A stretch of 64,000 bases of DNA from NCBI GenBank assembly GCA_016758965.1, contig JAEPRB010000192.1, forward strand, positions 1 through 64,000. The letters run 5' to 3'. This stretch comes from Circinella minor (Eukaryota > Mucoromycota > Mucoromycetes > Mucorales > Lichtheimiaceae). The translations under genes and the position numbers were made by a program. Below, one piece after another: positions 34,615 to 47,706 of this stretch. The stretch's first letter is position 1; each line of letters opens with the position of its first letter. Under the pieces are notes generated by a model. It saw only the letters and a program-made list of their open reading frames with translations. It did not search any database and was not told the origin of the DNA.

Positions 34615-36751
34615 TTAATCTTCTTGTTTCGATTCTAGATTAAAGATCATACTAAGGTATTCTTCAGTACGAACAAAACGTGGGACAGAATCTTGTGCCA
34701 TAATACGACAAATATGGTCGTTAACGCGGTCGTACAATCCAATCAAATCGTTAAGTATATCAATATTAGGTCCATGCAATACCACGGACTTTTGGTCCGT
34801 TACAACTTGAATAGTTCCCGAAGAAAAGGGAAGGTCTCTTGTCGCACTAGCAGCAACTGAGAACGTCGCGGTCACCAACTTGATAATCTCTTGGCGTAAA
34901 CCATGGTCAATGTTGACTTCTGAAGGCGCGTTCGGACCGAGATACGTGTCGTATATTTTATAGGAGTCAGATAACAGTTCTTTCAAGCTAGCACCGGCAT
35001 GATTTTTCTTCCGTAAAGTGTGAAACGCAACCCAGAAGTTAATATTCTCTTCACAATAATTTGCTTTCATGAAATCGCGGAAGTACATGCGTTGTAATCT
35101 ATCTTCAAGAATTTGCTGTAATCGCACCCATTGAGAATCCTGGGGTTGATTGTTACTGCAAATTGGAACATGTTCACCACCTTGTACAATTTCATCACCC
35201 ACATCCAATCCGCTATCTTTTGAAGAAGATGATGATATGAGTGAGTGTCTACTGGCTTTATCTCCGGTTTCTTTGCTGCTTAGTATTTTATCTCCTCCGG
35301 TTCCTGCTCGCAGTTTGAGTAACTTTTGTGTCATCTCATCAAGTTCTTCTTCTGAACTCTTTACGCTCGATTGGTCGTCAGATGAGGATGATTTGTCAGA
35401 ATGTTGCTTTTCTGAAAATCCAAAATCATATTTCTTTTTGCCTTCGGATTCGATAATTATTTCTTTACCGGTCGTTCCTTTACTAATAGATTGTGGTTCT
35501 GGATGCTCATTGACTGTTGCTTCGGGAATACCCATAATTACTACATGCTCGTCTGTTGGTAATAGCCGATTCGCATGAGTTTTCTGTTTTTTCACCAACT
35601 CTGTCTTATCGCCATAAGATTGGTCACTCGACGATTCAACTGAGCTAGCCTTGTCGTTGACTTGTTCCCATCCAAGTACTTTCTGTCCACGCTGAGTCAC
35701 ATAGTAAAGTGTATTTTTTGTCATTTTAAATTGCACTGCGCTTTCACCTCGAGTAAAGTTTTCGCGGTCGGCTTTGTCAATGATTTGCTCAATCCATCCA
35801 TATAACACAAACTCTGCGGCAATTGCTTCTGCTTCTTGCGGTGTTACTGTTGTTGTATATTCAGATATCCATTCGAAACATTGATATCCATAAAATGTAA
35901 ATCGAAAATCAGCTAAATCACGTTCCTTGACACCGCCTACATCATCTGCTAATAACTTTTCCGTTGGTAGCCATGCCATCATTGTCTACATGAAGAGTTC
36001 ATACGGTAATAACAAAAATAATTAGTCTTCTATTCTTTTTCTGTGGAATGAATATAAGCTTTTCTTTTTATTATTTACCCGAAAACCATTCGACATATTA
36101 GTTCTGTTGAATTCCAGTTGATCATCTTTATTTAGTCGGTCAAACGTAAAAATTTTAAATGAGTCAATTCGTGACATTGATTCTTGCATATGACTAATAG
36201 AAACATGAGCTCGTTTCGAAAATTGTTGAATCATAAATCTTGCTTTTGGTGTAGGTCGCCAAATGCCCTTGTCTTTCATTGTACGATTTTGTGGATTGAG
36301 TGCATCTTCCGATAATCGTGCATTGAGAATGTGGGTGCCTAAAGCTTTTGCCATAGTTGGTGACATGCTGAAAGTCGTAGTGGTGCGCGTAGCAATTTGT
36401 CGCGTTGGATCTGCTGGATCAGGTATTCGAACAACATGAGTGAATTTCAAATCGGCAAGTGACTTTACAGCTTCTTCTGTTGTGAAGGTACCAGGATAAG
36501 TGCGAAAGAAAGAGCGATGTTCGGAAAGAGGCATTTGTATTAGTAATGCTGAAAACAGATCAAACAAATCCTATGATTATTTTTGATGCATATAGGAAAA
36601 TATCCTGTCAGTATTTTTTTGATGCTATCAATTATGTAGATAATAGTAACCAGGTCAAGTTATTCAAACTATTACTAACTTTCACATAGGGTCGACCTGT
36701 AGTGGTGACACGCATCATTGATGTATACGTAGAAAATTGACTATTGGGCAT
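34615..36751 (-). CDS. Regulator of G-protein signalling, DEP-DEP-RGS (Sst2/FlbA type)
   Basis: Three exons: 36751-36680, 36570-36079 and 35985-34615, giving 644 residues. The N-terminal DEP region (about 20-185) has GRPYVKDLFDLFSALL and RTYPGTFTTEEAVKSLADLKF, closely like Aspergillus FlbA and yeast Sst2. A second DEP (about 205-305) has FTFYGYQCFEWI and EFVLYGWIEQI. A Ser/Glu/Lys-rich linker (about 305-470) follows. The RGS domain (about 475-620) starts at LQQILEDRLQRMYFRDFM, contains ENINFWVAFH, and closes at AEYLS-like TEEYLSMIF. Such proteins speed GTP hydrolysis on the pheromone or nutrient-sensing G-alpha, and the DEP domains tether them to the receptor tail at the plasma membrane. The RGS is split by an insert (ATFSVAASATRDLPF...), as in other fungal members. 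The first intron uses a GTTAGT donor. Confidence 0.93.
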
Positions 36752-38656
36752 ATTGAATTGAATGTTTTATATAGATAAAGGAAAGTTTGTATAAAAAAGT
36801 TTAATAAAAAAAAAAAAGAAAAAAAAAACTGTCGTGTTCTAGCCAAAAAGCTAATAAGCTAATTAGTTAGAAAAAAAAAGTTTATCACAACCTAATAATG
36901 ACTTAAATAGGTGATTTCTTTTTTTTTTTTGTAGAAAAATAAAAAAAAAAATGAAAAGGCAAGTGTTTTTAAAATGTGAAAGAAAGAAAAAAGGAGGGGG
37001 GGATGGTGCAAGAGTAAATGTTATTTCTTTTATAAGTATCTGAGAGAAAAAGAAGAAAAGAAGAAAAGCTAAAAGAAGATAAAATTGATCTGTTCGAAGT
37101 TCGCAATAGCACCATAAAAACGTCGGGTTGCACGTGGCTCCCACTTCAGGGTTAACTTAGTATTCCGTTCTAGTTACTATTGGCGCATTGTCAACCTTGC
37201 AGCAAGTTTCAGCAGTAATAGTAGGTTATTATAATAAATAACGATGAAATAGAGAGAATGTGTGTGCGTAAAGAGAGTTGCAAACGAGAATTTGGGGGGT
37301 GTCACTTTAAACTTAAAAATCCCAGTTTCTTGTCCAACTGTCTGTTCTCTACCTGTAACCATTTTTGTTCATTCAAATCGCGATTTGAGTTGACGAATAT
37401 CAGTTCTCCGTTAAATTTTCATCCGAAATTTGTCGCGTTTTCATAGTTTATTGCCCCTGTTCATTCTACCGTTTCCTTCACCGCTTACCAAGCTTTCTGC
37501 GGGAGCGAATAGGTAACACTCCAACTTATTATATACCAGCCAAAATGGATCTTCCATTGTATTTTATATTATGTTAATAAAAATGATCATCGCTAACTGT
37601 AAATTACATTATTTAATAAAATAAAAAGAATAACAATAGAATGAGAACATTTTTTACGCAATGACGATCTGACTAATATCTTATTAAGAAAAATATACTC
37701 ACTCATATATTACAGAAGAATGTTAAAAAATAGCTAGACAGCTTGCAAAGTTGACTTTTGAGTTCTTGTATTATATACAAGTAATATTTAGCAACATATA
37801 CATAAGAAAGTTGAAACTCCAAGAAAAAGAAGAAGTAAATAAATAGCTTTCTTTTTTATCATATTGTTTGTTTCACAGATCCCTTTTCGAATTACTTGAA
37901 TTACTTAGATCCTTTAATCCATGCTTCTGGGATTTACGTACATACAATCTTTTTTCTCTTCCCCCCCCCTGTTTTTCATATTCAATAACTCCGCTAATTA
38001 TCCGGACCGAGAATCGCGCTTGAAAATCACCCCCTTTTGCAGTATTCCAGTTACCATCAAAATAAAAAAATAATTATGAAATATATATATTCATTATAAT
38101 GGCGTGATTTATTTAAGAATGAAAATTCACACGAACTTTTTATAAATTTGGAAGTTAGTTATTTATTCATATGGGTTGTTTATTTTATTATTTTAGACAG
38201 AAAAAAAAAAGAGAAGTAATAGAGTAATGTCTGTGCATCAATATATAAAATAATAGATCGGTTATCAGAAAAAAAAAATAAGGTGACACACCTGACAAGA
38301 AAGACAACCCACATTGTAATATAAATTACACCGATGCACTAAAGTCTAAAAAGTTGTTTTACATATGTAAATCGGGACGTGGGAAGTAGAAAAAAAAAAT
38401 ATGTATGATGTTTTATTTGGTATACATGTATATTTATCATAAAAAATATATCATAATCTGTTTTATATATATCTTGTGCATAAAAAAAAAAGAAAGCCAT
38501 GATTATTGTAAATTTGTTCATAATATGTAATAAAAGTATTTTCTTAGCGAGTAATTACACTAATAATGTATATTCATTTTCGTTTACTTCCACTGACCTA
38601 ATATAATTTTTGAAAAAAATAAGTAAATAAGTTATATACTTTTTTGACTCTATCTT
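36752..38656. other. Intergenic region upstream of the RGS gene
   Basis: About 1.9 kb. Long A/T homopolymers and pyrimidine/purine runs lie close to the RGS start (36800-37060). No gene-like frame. Confidence 0.5.
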
Positions 38657-39912
38657 TTAATAAAAAATATATATAATATAGACCTCCTTGATTCGTCTGG
38701 TGGGTCTATAACAACATACTTGTACAAAACGAGATACGATTTTATCCATGAGTCCCTTGTCTAGTTCGCCCCATTCCACTTTCCACTGTTCTCCATTCTC
38801 AAAATCATCCATATCCATCCAACTACCAAAAACAGGTCGATGATCCAACGGAACCGATCTCCCAGATGATGTGGTAATTGATAATATCTTTCTTGTTCTA
38901 AATGTAGCAATTGTATGAATCTTTTGTGCCAAAGTCAATCCAGTTTCTGTTGTATCAATATTGATCCATACTCTATGTTCTTTGTTTATTGACTGTACTG
39001 TAATTTGACGTAGTTCTAGTATATATAAAGATAAAATGTAATCAGAACATAGTTTTTTCTTAATCCATTCTCTCTTTTTTTTTTTTTACTATTATTTCAT
39101 ATGAAAGTTTATTAGGCCTATATATATTTACTGTTATCTGATTTTTTCCTATTTGATAGTGGATCACTCTTGGGTTTTTCTTTTTCACAAATTTTTTGTT
39201 GCTTAGGTGACTGTTGCTGATTATTTTCTTTTTCTAAAGAATCATATTGCGGTTTTCCATACTGTGCCATTTGATTATACTCATAATCGGGAGGTGTGGG
39301 TGGTTGAGGTTGATGTTCCATCGTATAAGGATCTGTGACAGTTGCTGTTGTCGGAGGATAAGCCCAATAAGGTTGTTCTGAATGATACCAAGATCCAGCG
39401 TCCGATACTGCATTTACCATAAATGATCTACGAGGTGGTGGTGCTGGGGGTTCTTGTGGTAATGGTTTAGAGGGAGGACAGGAAACTCTCCACCCATCCA
39501 CTTGTTGTTGTAGTTGATGTTGTTGCTGCTGCTGTTTTTGCTGACTTGAAAATTTCCACTCTTCACTAAACACGGCTTGTGTACCGTTCAAACTATTATT
39601 ATCATTTTCTACCAAGGAAACCCGTTGCTAATAGAAATAAATAAATAAATATAATTAACTAATCAACTTCTTTTTTTTATGGTTACACCTTTTGATAAGT
39701 TTGCTCTGTAGGTATTTACCATTGGGTGGTACGGATCGTAATAGTTGATTTGATAACCCGTTGGCATTTCACCATTGTCATTCTGATCTTCTTTTTTTAA
39801 AAATAAATAAATGAATGAACATGACGGCAATGACACACCTGTTTTACTTCATAATAAACTAAACAAAAAAATTACCATGATAATAATGTTGATATGGAGA
39901 CATGGATGCCAT
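38657..39912 (-). CDS. Q/P-rich protein with conserved-looking C-terminal domain, unknown function
   Basis: Four exons: 39912-39876, 39790-39720, 39627-39132 and 39015-38657; 320 residues with phases consistent at each junction. Residues 1-200 are disordered and rich in Gln, Pro and Tyr. They include PPAPPPRRSF and PPTPPDYEYNQ, which could bind SH3 or WW domains, and a polyQ run. Residues about 203-315, spanning the last intron, read as a folded alpha/beta domain: an I-T-V strand, (R)VWINID, LTLAQKIHTIATFRTRKILSI, then a RPVFGSW turn, and a helix before VQVCCYR. The spacing recalls a ubiquitin-like or RA fold, but I cannot assign it. It is probably a cytosolic adaptor. Confidence 0.65.
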
Positions 39913-42587
39913 TTGAAAATAAGAATAAGATAAAATAAAGTGTATATAGAACGAAAGACCCAGATCTATAATATCTCCGTAACAAACAGAACAATAACAG
40001 GATGCTATATAAAGGAAGCAGTAGAATCGTTATTGTCCATTGTCTCGCTGTACAAACCATAAAAATACTATTATTATCCTGTACAATTATTTTTTTTTTG
40101 TTTTATGAAAAATATTTCCAATAATGGGATCAAGGAAAACAACGGCGTAAATGAAATCATGCGTTCATCAAAATCACATTATTAAAATGGAAAAGAAAAA
40201 AAAAACATTGAACTCTCTCTAAGCATTAAGGTTAGAAAGAAAATACATAATCTTCTATACGTATTTTTTTTGTGGATATACCATGAAAACGGCAAAACTA
40301 TTGTGTTTTCATAGTAGAAAACAGTAATAAATTTATAGAAGATTGTTTTTAATTATATCAAAAAGTAATATAAAAAAAATAAAGAGCGCTCCATTTTAAT
40401 TAGATCGCATGATTCTTTCCAAATTTAGTTATTCGTCTACTTTCAATCCGAACTTCTGTAACAAACAAATCGATGAGCGATTATATACGAAATAGTTGTC
40501 AAAATAAACCCCAATATCAACCAAATATATTATGTTAATACTATCTCATCATATCCTGCTTACATAATGATAAAAAGTTATTAATAAAATACTGGAAGAG
40601 AATAAATTAATATATAACAGGACTGGTGGTTCTCATTGGTGAAACTTTGTATTTTTAGAGAAATTGGATTTCTAGAAAAGAAAGAATATATATAAAATAG
40701 GGTATATAATAATAAACAGAATAAAAAGGATTGATCGACATTCTTTGATATAATGACACATTCATTGGTTATCATGCTGTTCATTTAAGGACTATTGCTG
40801 CGAGTCCAAGGCTTCCAAACGAGAACTTTATACTACGTACCTGCACACTGGTTCAACCCCTCTTAGATGAACTAGCAATTCCTTCCATCATATTTACCAC
40901 TCAAGATGTAGCCTTTTATATATTTAATTATTATTAGCTTCAAAATTAAATTATCGTAGGGAACGAAATTGAACCAAGATATTGTCTGCTCCCATACAAC
41001 GACAGGTAATGATACTCAATGAAGGTTCATTTTCTTGTAAATGAAAGCAATGAATTTTGCTCTTTGGTCAATTGTTCTTTTAATAAATCGCATTTTTACA
41101 TTGTGAAAAAGAAAAAAAAATTGTGTTCCCTTACATAATGTTTAGCAGCGTGTTTCTTGTTTTTGAAAGTGCATAATATAGTTTTGTTGAGCATGTAGCT
41201 TTTTTTTTTATTAAAAAAAGCAGATAAATATATTATATTATTCTCTACTTGTAAATCATCCTATCCATCCGGGAACGAATATGGGGTTTCCTCCAAGTTT
41301 GTAATTTTTACAATGATAAAATCTTACTTTTCTTTTCTACGTAACTGATCTTTTTTTTCAATCATTTTACTGAAGAAATTTTTGCTCTTTTATTACTACT
41401 TGTTCTGGATGTTCGTGCGAGAAAAAAAAGAAAGATTTGGTTTGTAATCGTGTGGTAAGCAAGTTTTGTGGGTTATAGCATGTCGAATACCTAGGCGAGT
41501 TAAATTATACCAGCGATAAGCAACAGTAAGTAACCACGGAGACAATAATTGTCAGCTATCAGATTGTGTATGGATGGTGTGAAGCCGGAGAGAACTCTTT
41601 TTTAAAAAAAAGGTAATGGTAAATCCAAAATCTTAAAATACCCTTACATATAATATTATATAATATAACATCCATATTTATCATTATTATTATTTTAATA
41701 ATAAAAACCCGGGTCTAGTTTTATGTTTTTTTTCTTTGAAATTTTGTTAAGTGCATTGATTTACAATATAAATATATTAGATACCTTTGCTAACTAATAC
41801 GTTGGAATGACATATACATTTATTTTTAAATTTATTAGTCGAGAAAAAATGTGTCAATCAACCCGATGGATAAATTTTTGTTAAAGGTATTTAGTTAGTA
41901 GCATAGTTTTCAAATAACGCAAACCCGAGAATCTGTATATCTCTTAGTACATATGTCCTTATATAGTTCAATGACGAATCATTGCCACAATAAGTATTGA
42001 TCAATGACTGTATTATCATGCAGTCAGGAATTACCAAACACCTACATCGATCATTCTCGTAGGTTAACTTCTTCACACTTGACTTCGTTATTAAATAGTA
42101 CTCCAATTATATCTTCAAGCTCCTCCCAATGACTTTTTTTTTATATAAACTGATGTTAAAACGACAAATTATACGATTACCACAGTTACATATATATAAA
42201 TAAGGATTAGATATTTATAAGTATAACAAAGTAACACAATGATGAGTCTTCTATGACTGATGTTGTTCAGTCTATTGTTGACTTTTTTTTTTTGTGAGAA
42301 CAAACTCCTTCTGTAACACGAACCACATACACCATAAAGAATTGCAATAGCTTAATGCAAAACGTTTCGATTATTTCCAATCAAAGGAAGAGCGGTGCAA
42401 GAAAAGGAAGTAACAGAAAATTGTGTATAACCTTCCCTTTCTATTTTAATTTAATCTCATATGCTGTGTGTTTTATTTTACTTTACTTCTTTTCCTTTTA
42501 TTACACTTGTTCTTTGTTCTTCTACTTGCTTAAAAACAAGAATAGCGAATAAAATAACAAAAAAAGAAAAAAAATTAAAATCATAAA
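39913..42587. other. Long intergenic region
   Basis: About 2.7 kb without a supportable gene. A 71-codon minus-strand frame (41891-42106, ATG) has a mixed composition but no motif or splice context. The rest is AT-rich. Confidence 0.5.
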
Positions 42588-45500
42588 ATGAATAACCTTT
42601 TGAATTTTTTTAGAGATTATATTGTACCAGTATTGAAGCAAAATAAACGATCCATTACTGTAACTTCAGCAACTATTTACATTTTATATATTATCTATCA
42701 AAAAATCAACAAACCGCCCAAAAAACTACGACATATCCCACATGCCTCTGGAATTGAAACACTTTTAAGCTTTTACAATAGAGAATCTCTTGATGATGTA
42801 ACTGATAAAACGTCTATTCCATTAGTATTGAAAACAGAACATGGTTTATATCAAGTAAGTTTTTTAATAATTGTTGTTGTGCCAGGGAAAAAAAAAGGAA
42901 AGAGTTGTTACTTTTTATTCTTCCGCTTAGGACCGGAGAAAAGTTGGGCTGTATTACCGCGCACTTGCAAAACGCTTTTGTTTATTCATACATATATGGT
43001 TAACAAAAATCCCGATTAATTTTTTTTTTTTATTGTGGGTCATAGCGTCTTACACCAGCGGGTTGGCAAGTTGTAATTAGTGATCCAGCAATTGCAAAGC
43101 AATTTTTGTTTGATGCGAGTAAGTTATTTTAAATATATACATATATTTATGACTACAACAGCGACTCATTATTATAAAAGATATGACGTCAAAAAAAATT
43201 AGATCAACTGATATGCACACCCATCTTCTTTTCTTTCATTAGACACTTTTCCAAAAATCCCACTCAATAAGCATTTTGAGAACACAGTTATAGGAAGATT
43301 CATTCTTGGTCCAAACATTTTATTCTTATCTGTATGTAACATCTTTGGTTTATGCTTAGATATATTAAAAAAAAAAAGAAAGGGAAATAGCTGTTCTTAA
43401 TAGAAACCCAAAAAAAAAAAATGTTTATTGATGATGATAATACTATCATGACATTTGTTTTTGTACGTATTTACATTTCTAGCATCAGCATTGGAAAAAT
43501 CAACGCAAGGTATATGATTGGTTTTTTATTATAAAATAAAAGAAGTTCCACGAATTATTTTTTGGTGAAAAATAGCTTTTTATTAACTTTTACATGAAAT
43601 GAAAGGTTGCCAACCCAGCTTTCCGTCGAGCTATGCCTTTAGAGATATTTGGTAACCTTACCGAAAAATTGTTTAAGGTTATTGATAATACATCAAATGG
43701 AAAAGCGGTTGATGCATATGATTTGATGGAAAGGTGAAAATAAGACAACAATTATCTACCACTGGTTATTTTTTTTTTCTTTTGTTTCCATGTGACCATA
43801 ACATATTATTATAATTTATTTTATATAGATGGACACTTGATGCAATCGGGAACGCCAGTTTTGGTACGTATTATAATGATTAAGAAGTTATAATGACTAT
43901 ATAACAAAAAGAAAATTCACAATGTATATACATGATTGACTGATTATATTTTTTGTATAACATTTTATTGTTACGCGAAATAATTAATACAGGCTTTGAT
44001 TTTGGTGCTGTTACTGATGGTGATAATGAATGGGTTCATCGTTATAATGATGTTGTGGAAGCAACATCGGAACCATTATATACATTTTTGCCAATTCTTG
44101 AACGAAAATATATCAATTGGTTTCCTAGACGAAAGAAGGTCCATGATGAACTTACTGTCTTTTTGGATATGATTCAACATATCATTGATGAGAAGCGCAG
44201 AAAAATTTCTGATTCCAATTATCAGTCTACTCAAGATAATAATAAGCAAAAAGATCTTCTTGAAATGATGATGGAAAGTGGAGAGGATGAGAATGGTGCT
44301 TTACTAACTGATGAAGAACTCAGGGTAAGTAAACGGTCATTTTTGTTACTAGTAATGTAGTGCGAACAAAATCTAATGCATTATGGAGTGCATAATTTTC
44401 AAGTGTTAGAAGGACTAACACTGTATCTACTCACACGCATATATATGCTATACTATGATACCTTGTAGAGCAATATGTGCATTTTCTTTTTTGCAGGTCA
44501 TGATACCACAGCTTCTGCACTTTCATTTGCCATCTATTATCTTGCACGTCATCCGGTAAGTAGACAATTCCGAAAAGCCTCTAAATTGTACACTATTAAT
44601 ATAATACAAGGATTGAAGGGGAGGGGAAGAAGTATAGAGCGGCGTAAAATTACAGGATAATAACAAATATTATTACATATATTTGAAAAAAAATGATTTT
44701 TATAGGAAATGCAAGAACGTGCTAGAGAAGAAGCGATCAGAGTGCTCGGAAATGAACCTACTAATATAAGACCTACTGTTGAGCAATCACGAGAAATGAC
44801 TTATATTGAACAAATTATCAAAGAAGTATGGTTTATGTCATTGTCATTAATATAATTACATCAACAACAAAAAATATTTACACAGTTAGATATAATAGGT
44901 TCTCCGTATCTCGTGTCCAGCTGATTCTCTTATTACTCGTATTGCTACAAAGGATACAGAGCTAGGTGGTGTTTTTATTCCTAAAGGGACTGGTGTCACT
45001 CTCAGGTAACTTTCTTATTACTATATAATATATAACGCAAGTACCATTAATAATATAAAGGATGAAATAAATCAGTATACCAACCAATAAATGAAAAAAA
45101 TACAACAACTATTATATATACGTAGTATTTATAATCTTCAAAGAAGTCCAAAAGTTTGGGATAACCCACAAAAGTTTGATCCTGAACGATTTTCACCTGG
45201 TGGCGAGGCCGAAAATAAAGATCCCAACTCTTGGATCCCATTTAGCTCAGGTCAACGTCAATGTAAGATGTTATTTTTTTCTCGTCCATACGTATACACG
45301 GCAATTTTGTTTTTTTTTTTATCTAACTGTATATAACCATTTATTTTTTCAACAATAGGCATTGGCATGAATTTTAGTTTGTCGGAACAACGATTTTTAT
45401 TGCCTATGCTATGTAAGTTTTATATATACCCTTAATATTCATATTATCTGATAACAATTTGATAATGAGTGAGATTAATTATTATTATTATTATTATTAT

Positions 45501-45634
45501 TATTTTATCAAGTACGAAAATATAAATGGTCATTGCCTGAAGACTCTATTCATCATGATAAAGTTAAAATCGAACTTGGGTTAGGTGTCATTAGTCCAGT
45601 TGACTTCAACGTAATTTTTGAAAAACTGTATTAA
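42588..45634 (+). CDS. Cytochrome P450 monooxygenase
   Basis: Thirteen exons: 42588-42854, 43046-43118, 43243-43331, 43483-43509, 43606-43733, 43829-43863, 43993-44324, 44469-44555, 44706-44825, 44899-45005, 45126-45262, 45359-45412 and 45513-45634; about 525 residues. An N-terminal membrane helix (about 21-38) anchors it to the ER. Helix C carries HWKNQRKVANPAFR. Helix I has AGHDTT (about 326-331), helix K the EVLR ExxR pair (386-389), then PERF (441-444) and the haem loop FSSGQRQCIG with ligand Cys-468. All catalytic residues are intact. The enzyme would use NADPH-P450 reductase to oxidise a lipophilic substrate. The sequence fits the CYP3/CYP4-like class common in Mucoromycota, but the exact CYP family and substrate cannot be told. 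Exon 4 codes for only nine residues. Confidence 0.95.
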
Positions 45635-47706
45635 AATATTAATATTATTTATAAGTATTACCTGTAATATTATGTTAGTGTAGTAATAGTTTCTTATATG
45701 AATAATATATATCATACTCAACGGCTAGTGTTAGCTAATTAACTATTTTATGCATTGCAAACTTGCGATAAAAATAACTATATGTACTTATTATTTTCTT
45801 TATTCACAACGTTAATCGGTAATTACTTACGAGAATCTCTCTGATTTGATCTTGCCACTATTTTTTTCCCTTCCTCTTTTCTTATTTTACGTAGCTCCCT
45901 TTAACTTTTGAAAATCTCGCTTCTGTCCAATCATTTAAAATTTCTGCTATTATTTACTATTATACAATGTAATAGTAAGAAGAAGTTCAGGCATATGAAC
46001 TTGAACGATACTCATTATTCAATTTATAAATCAGTACGTCCACTATTAAAAGCAAAAAAATAAAACTACAGATAATAAATGTCCAAGATAAAGTTATTCT
46101 TTTTGTACAAACTATTTATAGCTTTCTTACCCCAAACACACACACCCTATTTTTTTTTTCTCCTTCTTTTTCTATGGAACTACGTACTAGTAGTGTTATT
46201 TCATTTCCATTATCCACTATAACTGACTGCCTGTAAAATATTACTACGTATTATAGCTGCAGATCTTCCACTAATTCCTTGGACAAGAAAAAGAGGAGTA
46301 GTGTATACTTCTTACCAGATTAGTAAAAAGAATAAAATAGATCGTTCTTTATATATATATAAAAAGCGCGGGTTTTATTTCTTTATTATCTTTTGCATCT
46401 CTCTCTCCTTCCACTCCTCTTCACCTCCGTGGTAGATTTATCAAAAAATAAAAGTAATTTATTATATTTTCATTTTCTTTTCCTTTTTAATTATAAAAAC
46501 CTTCTCCTTCCAAACATCACATTTCTTGCTCCCTTTCATTACATACCATTTTTTTTTTTTTACATTATATAAAAATAAAATAAAAACTAACATATATCTA
46601 CGTAACTCCCTATATATTTTTTTTTTTGGGTTCAGATTTCGTACAATACTTGTGTATTCACTCCTCATGTTTACAAAAAAAGAATAATAAACAAAAAGGA
46701 GAAATCTATTAATCATAAAGAAGATGAAGGGAGAAAAGAAAAAGAGCAGTGTGTAGGACAAAAAAGACAGTGCGAACAATTGTTTAGACTATTTGTGCAC
46801 AGACTTTGCTATTTTATATGTAGAAAATTATTTCAATGGTTCTTTTTATGAATGTAAATGATAACTGTATGTACGTATATTGAATTAAATTATAAAACAG
46901 GGTTGATACGTATATTTTATCATAGGGTACATTATTTTAGCGCCAAGTGGAATGAATCGAAACCTTACATAATCAAAGAACCTGTTTTTTTCTTTTTGTA
47001 AGGGTTCTTTGCTAGAAAAATAAATTATTCTTTTTTTTTCGCCTACATACTGATTATATCATCCCATTTATTTATTTATAAAAAAAAAAAAGATTTTCAC
47101 TAATTAAATTGTACTCATAAAAAAAAAAATAATTACTCGATATAGCAATTTTATAATAAATTAGTTTCTCGATATAGTATACTTTTAGGTTTATCTAACA
47201 ATTACACAAACACACATTTCTCATACCATCTAGGAGTCAAGAAATATATACTTAGATACGTATAATAGTATAGAGTTCACAGTGAGTAATAGTATACACA
47301 ATTTTTTTTTCTATTTTTTTTTTATTGATTATAACAATGACAATGACCAGAGTAAAATTTGATTCAAAGATCAGTAAAAAGGATAGCATAAAGGAATGAA
47401 GAACATAAAAGAATGATAAAGAACAACTATGTACACAATAAAATAAAATATAAAAGAAGTTTTCTTTTTCTTCTTGGAAAAAAAAACTCACAGTAGTAGA
47501 CTACTGAAACTATATAGTTGGGGAAAAAAAAGGAGATAAAAAAAGAAAATGTTATTTTCAGAGGGGAAAAGAGTAACTATGATAAAAAAAAAGCTGTATG
47601 AATGAAACAAAAGAAAAGACATAATATAAATGTTATGGGGGGGTAGTGCAATTATAAATCGAAAGAAAGTCAATATACGATAATAGTAATAGTAATTGTC
47701 GGTTAA
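45635..47706. other. Intergenic region
   Basis: About 2.1 kb between two convergent 3' ends. AT-rich, long T and A runs; no gene seen. Confidence 0.5.

Noticed and set aside
41891..42106. 71-codon minus-strand ORF
   Set aside because: No motif recognised; cannot be told from a chance frame.
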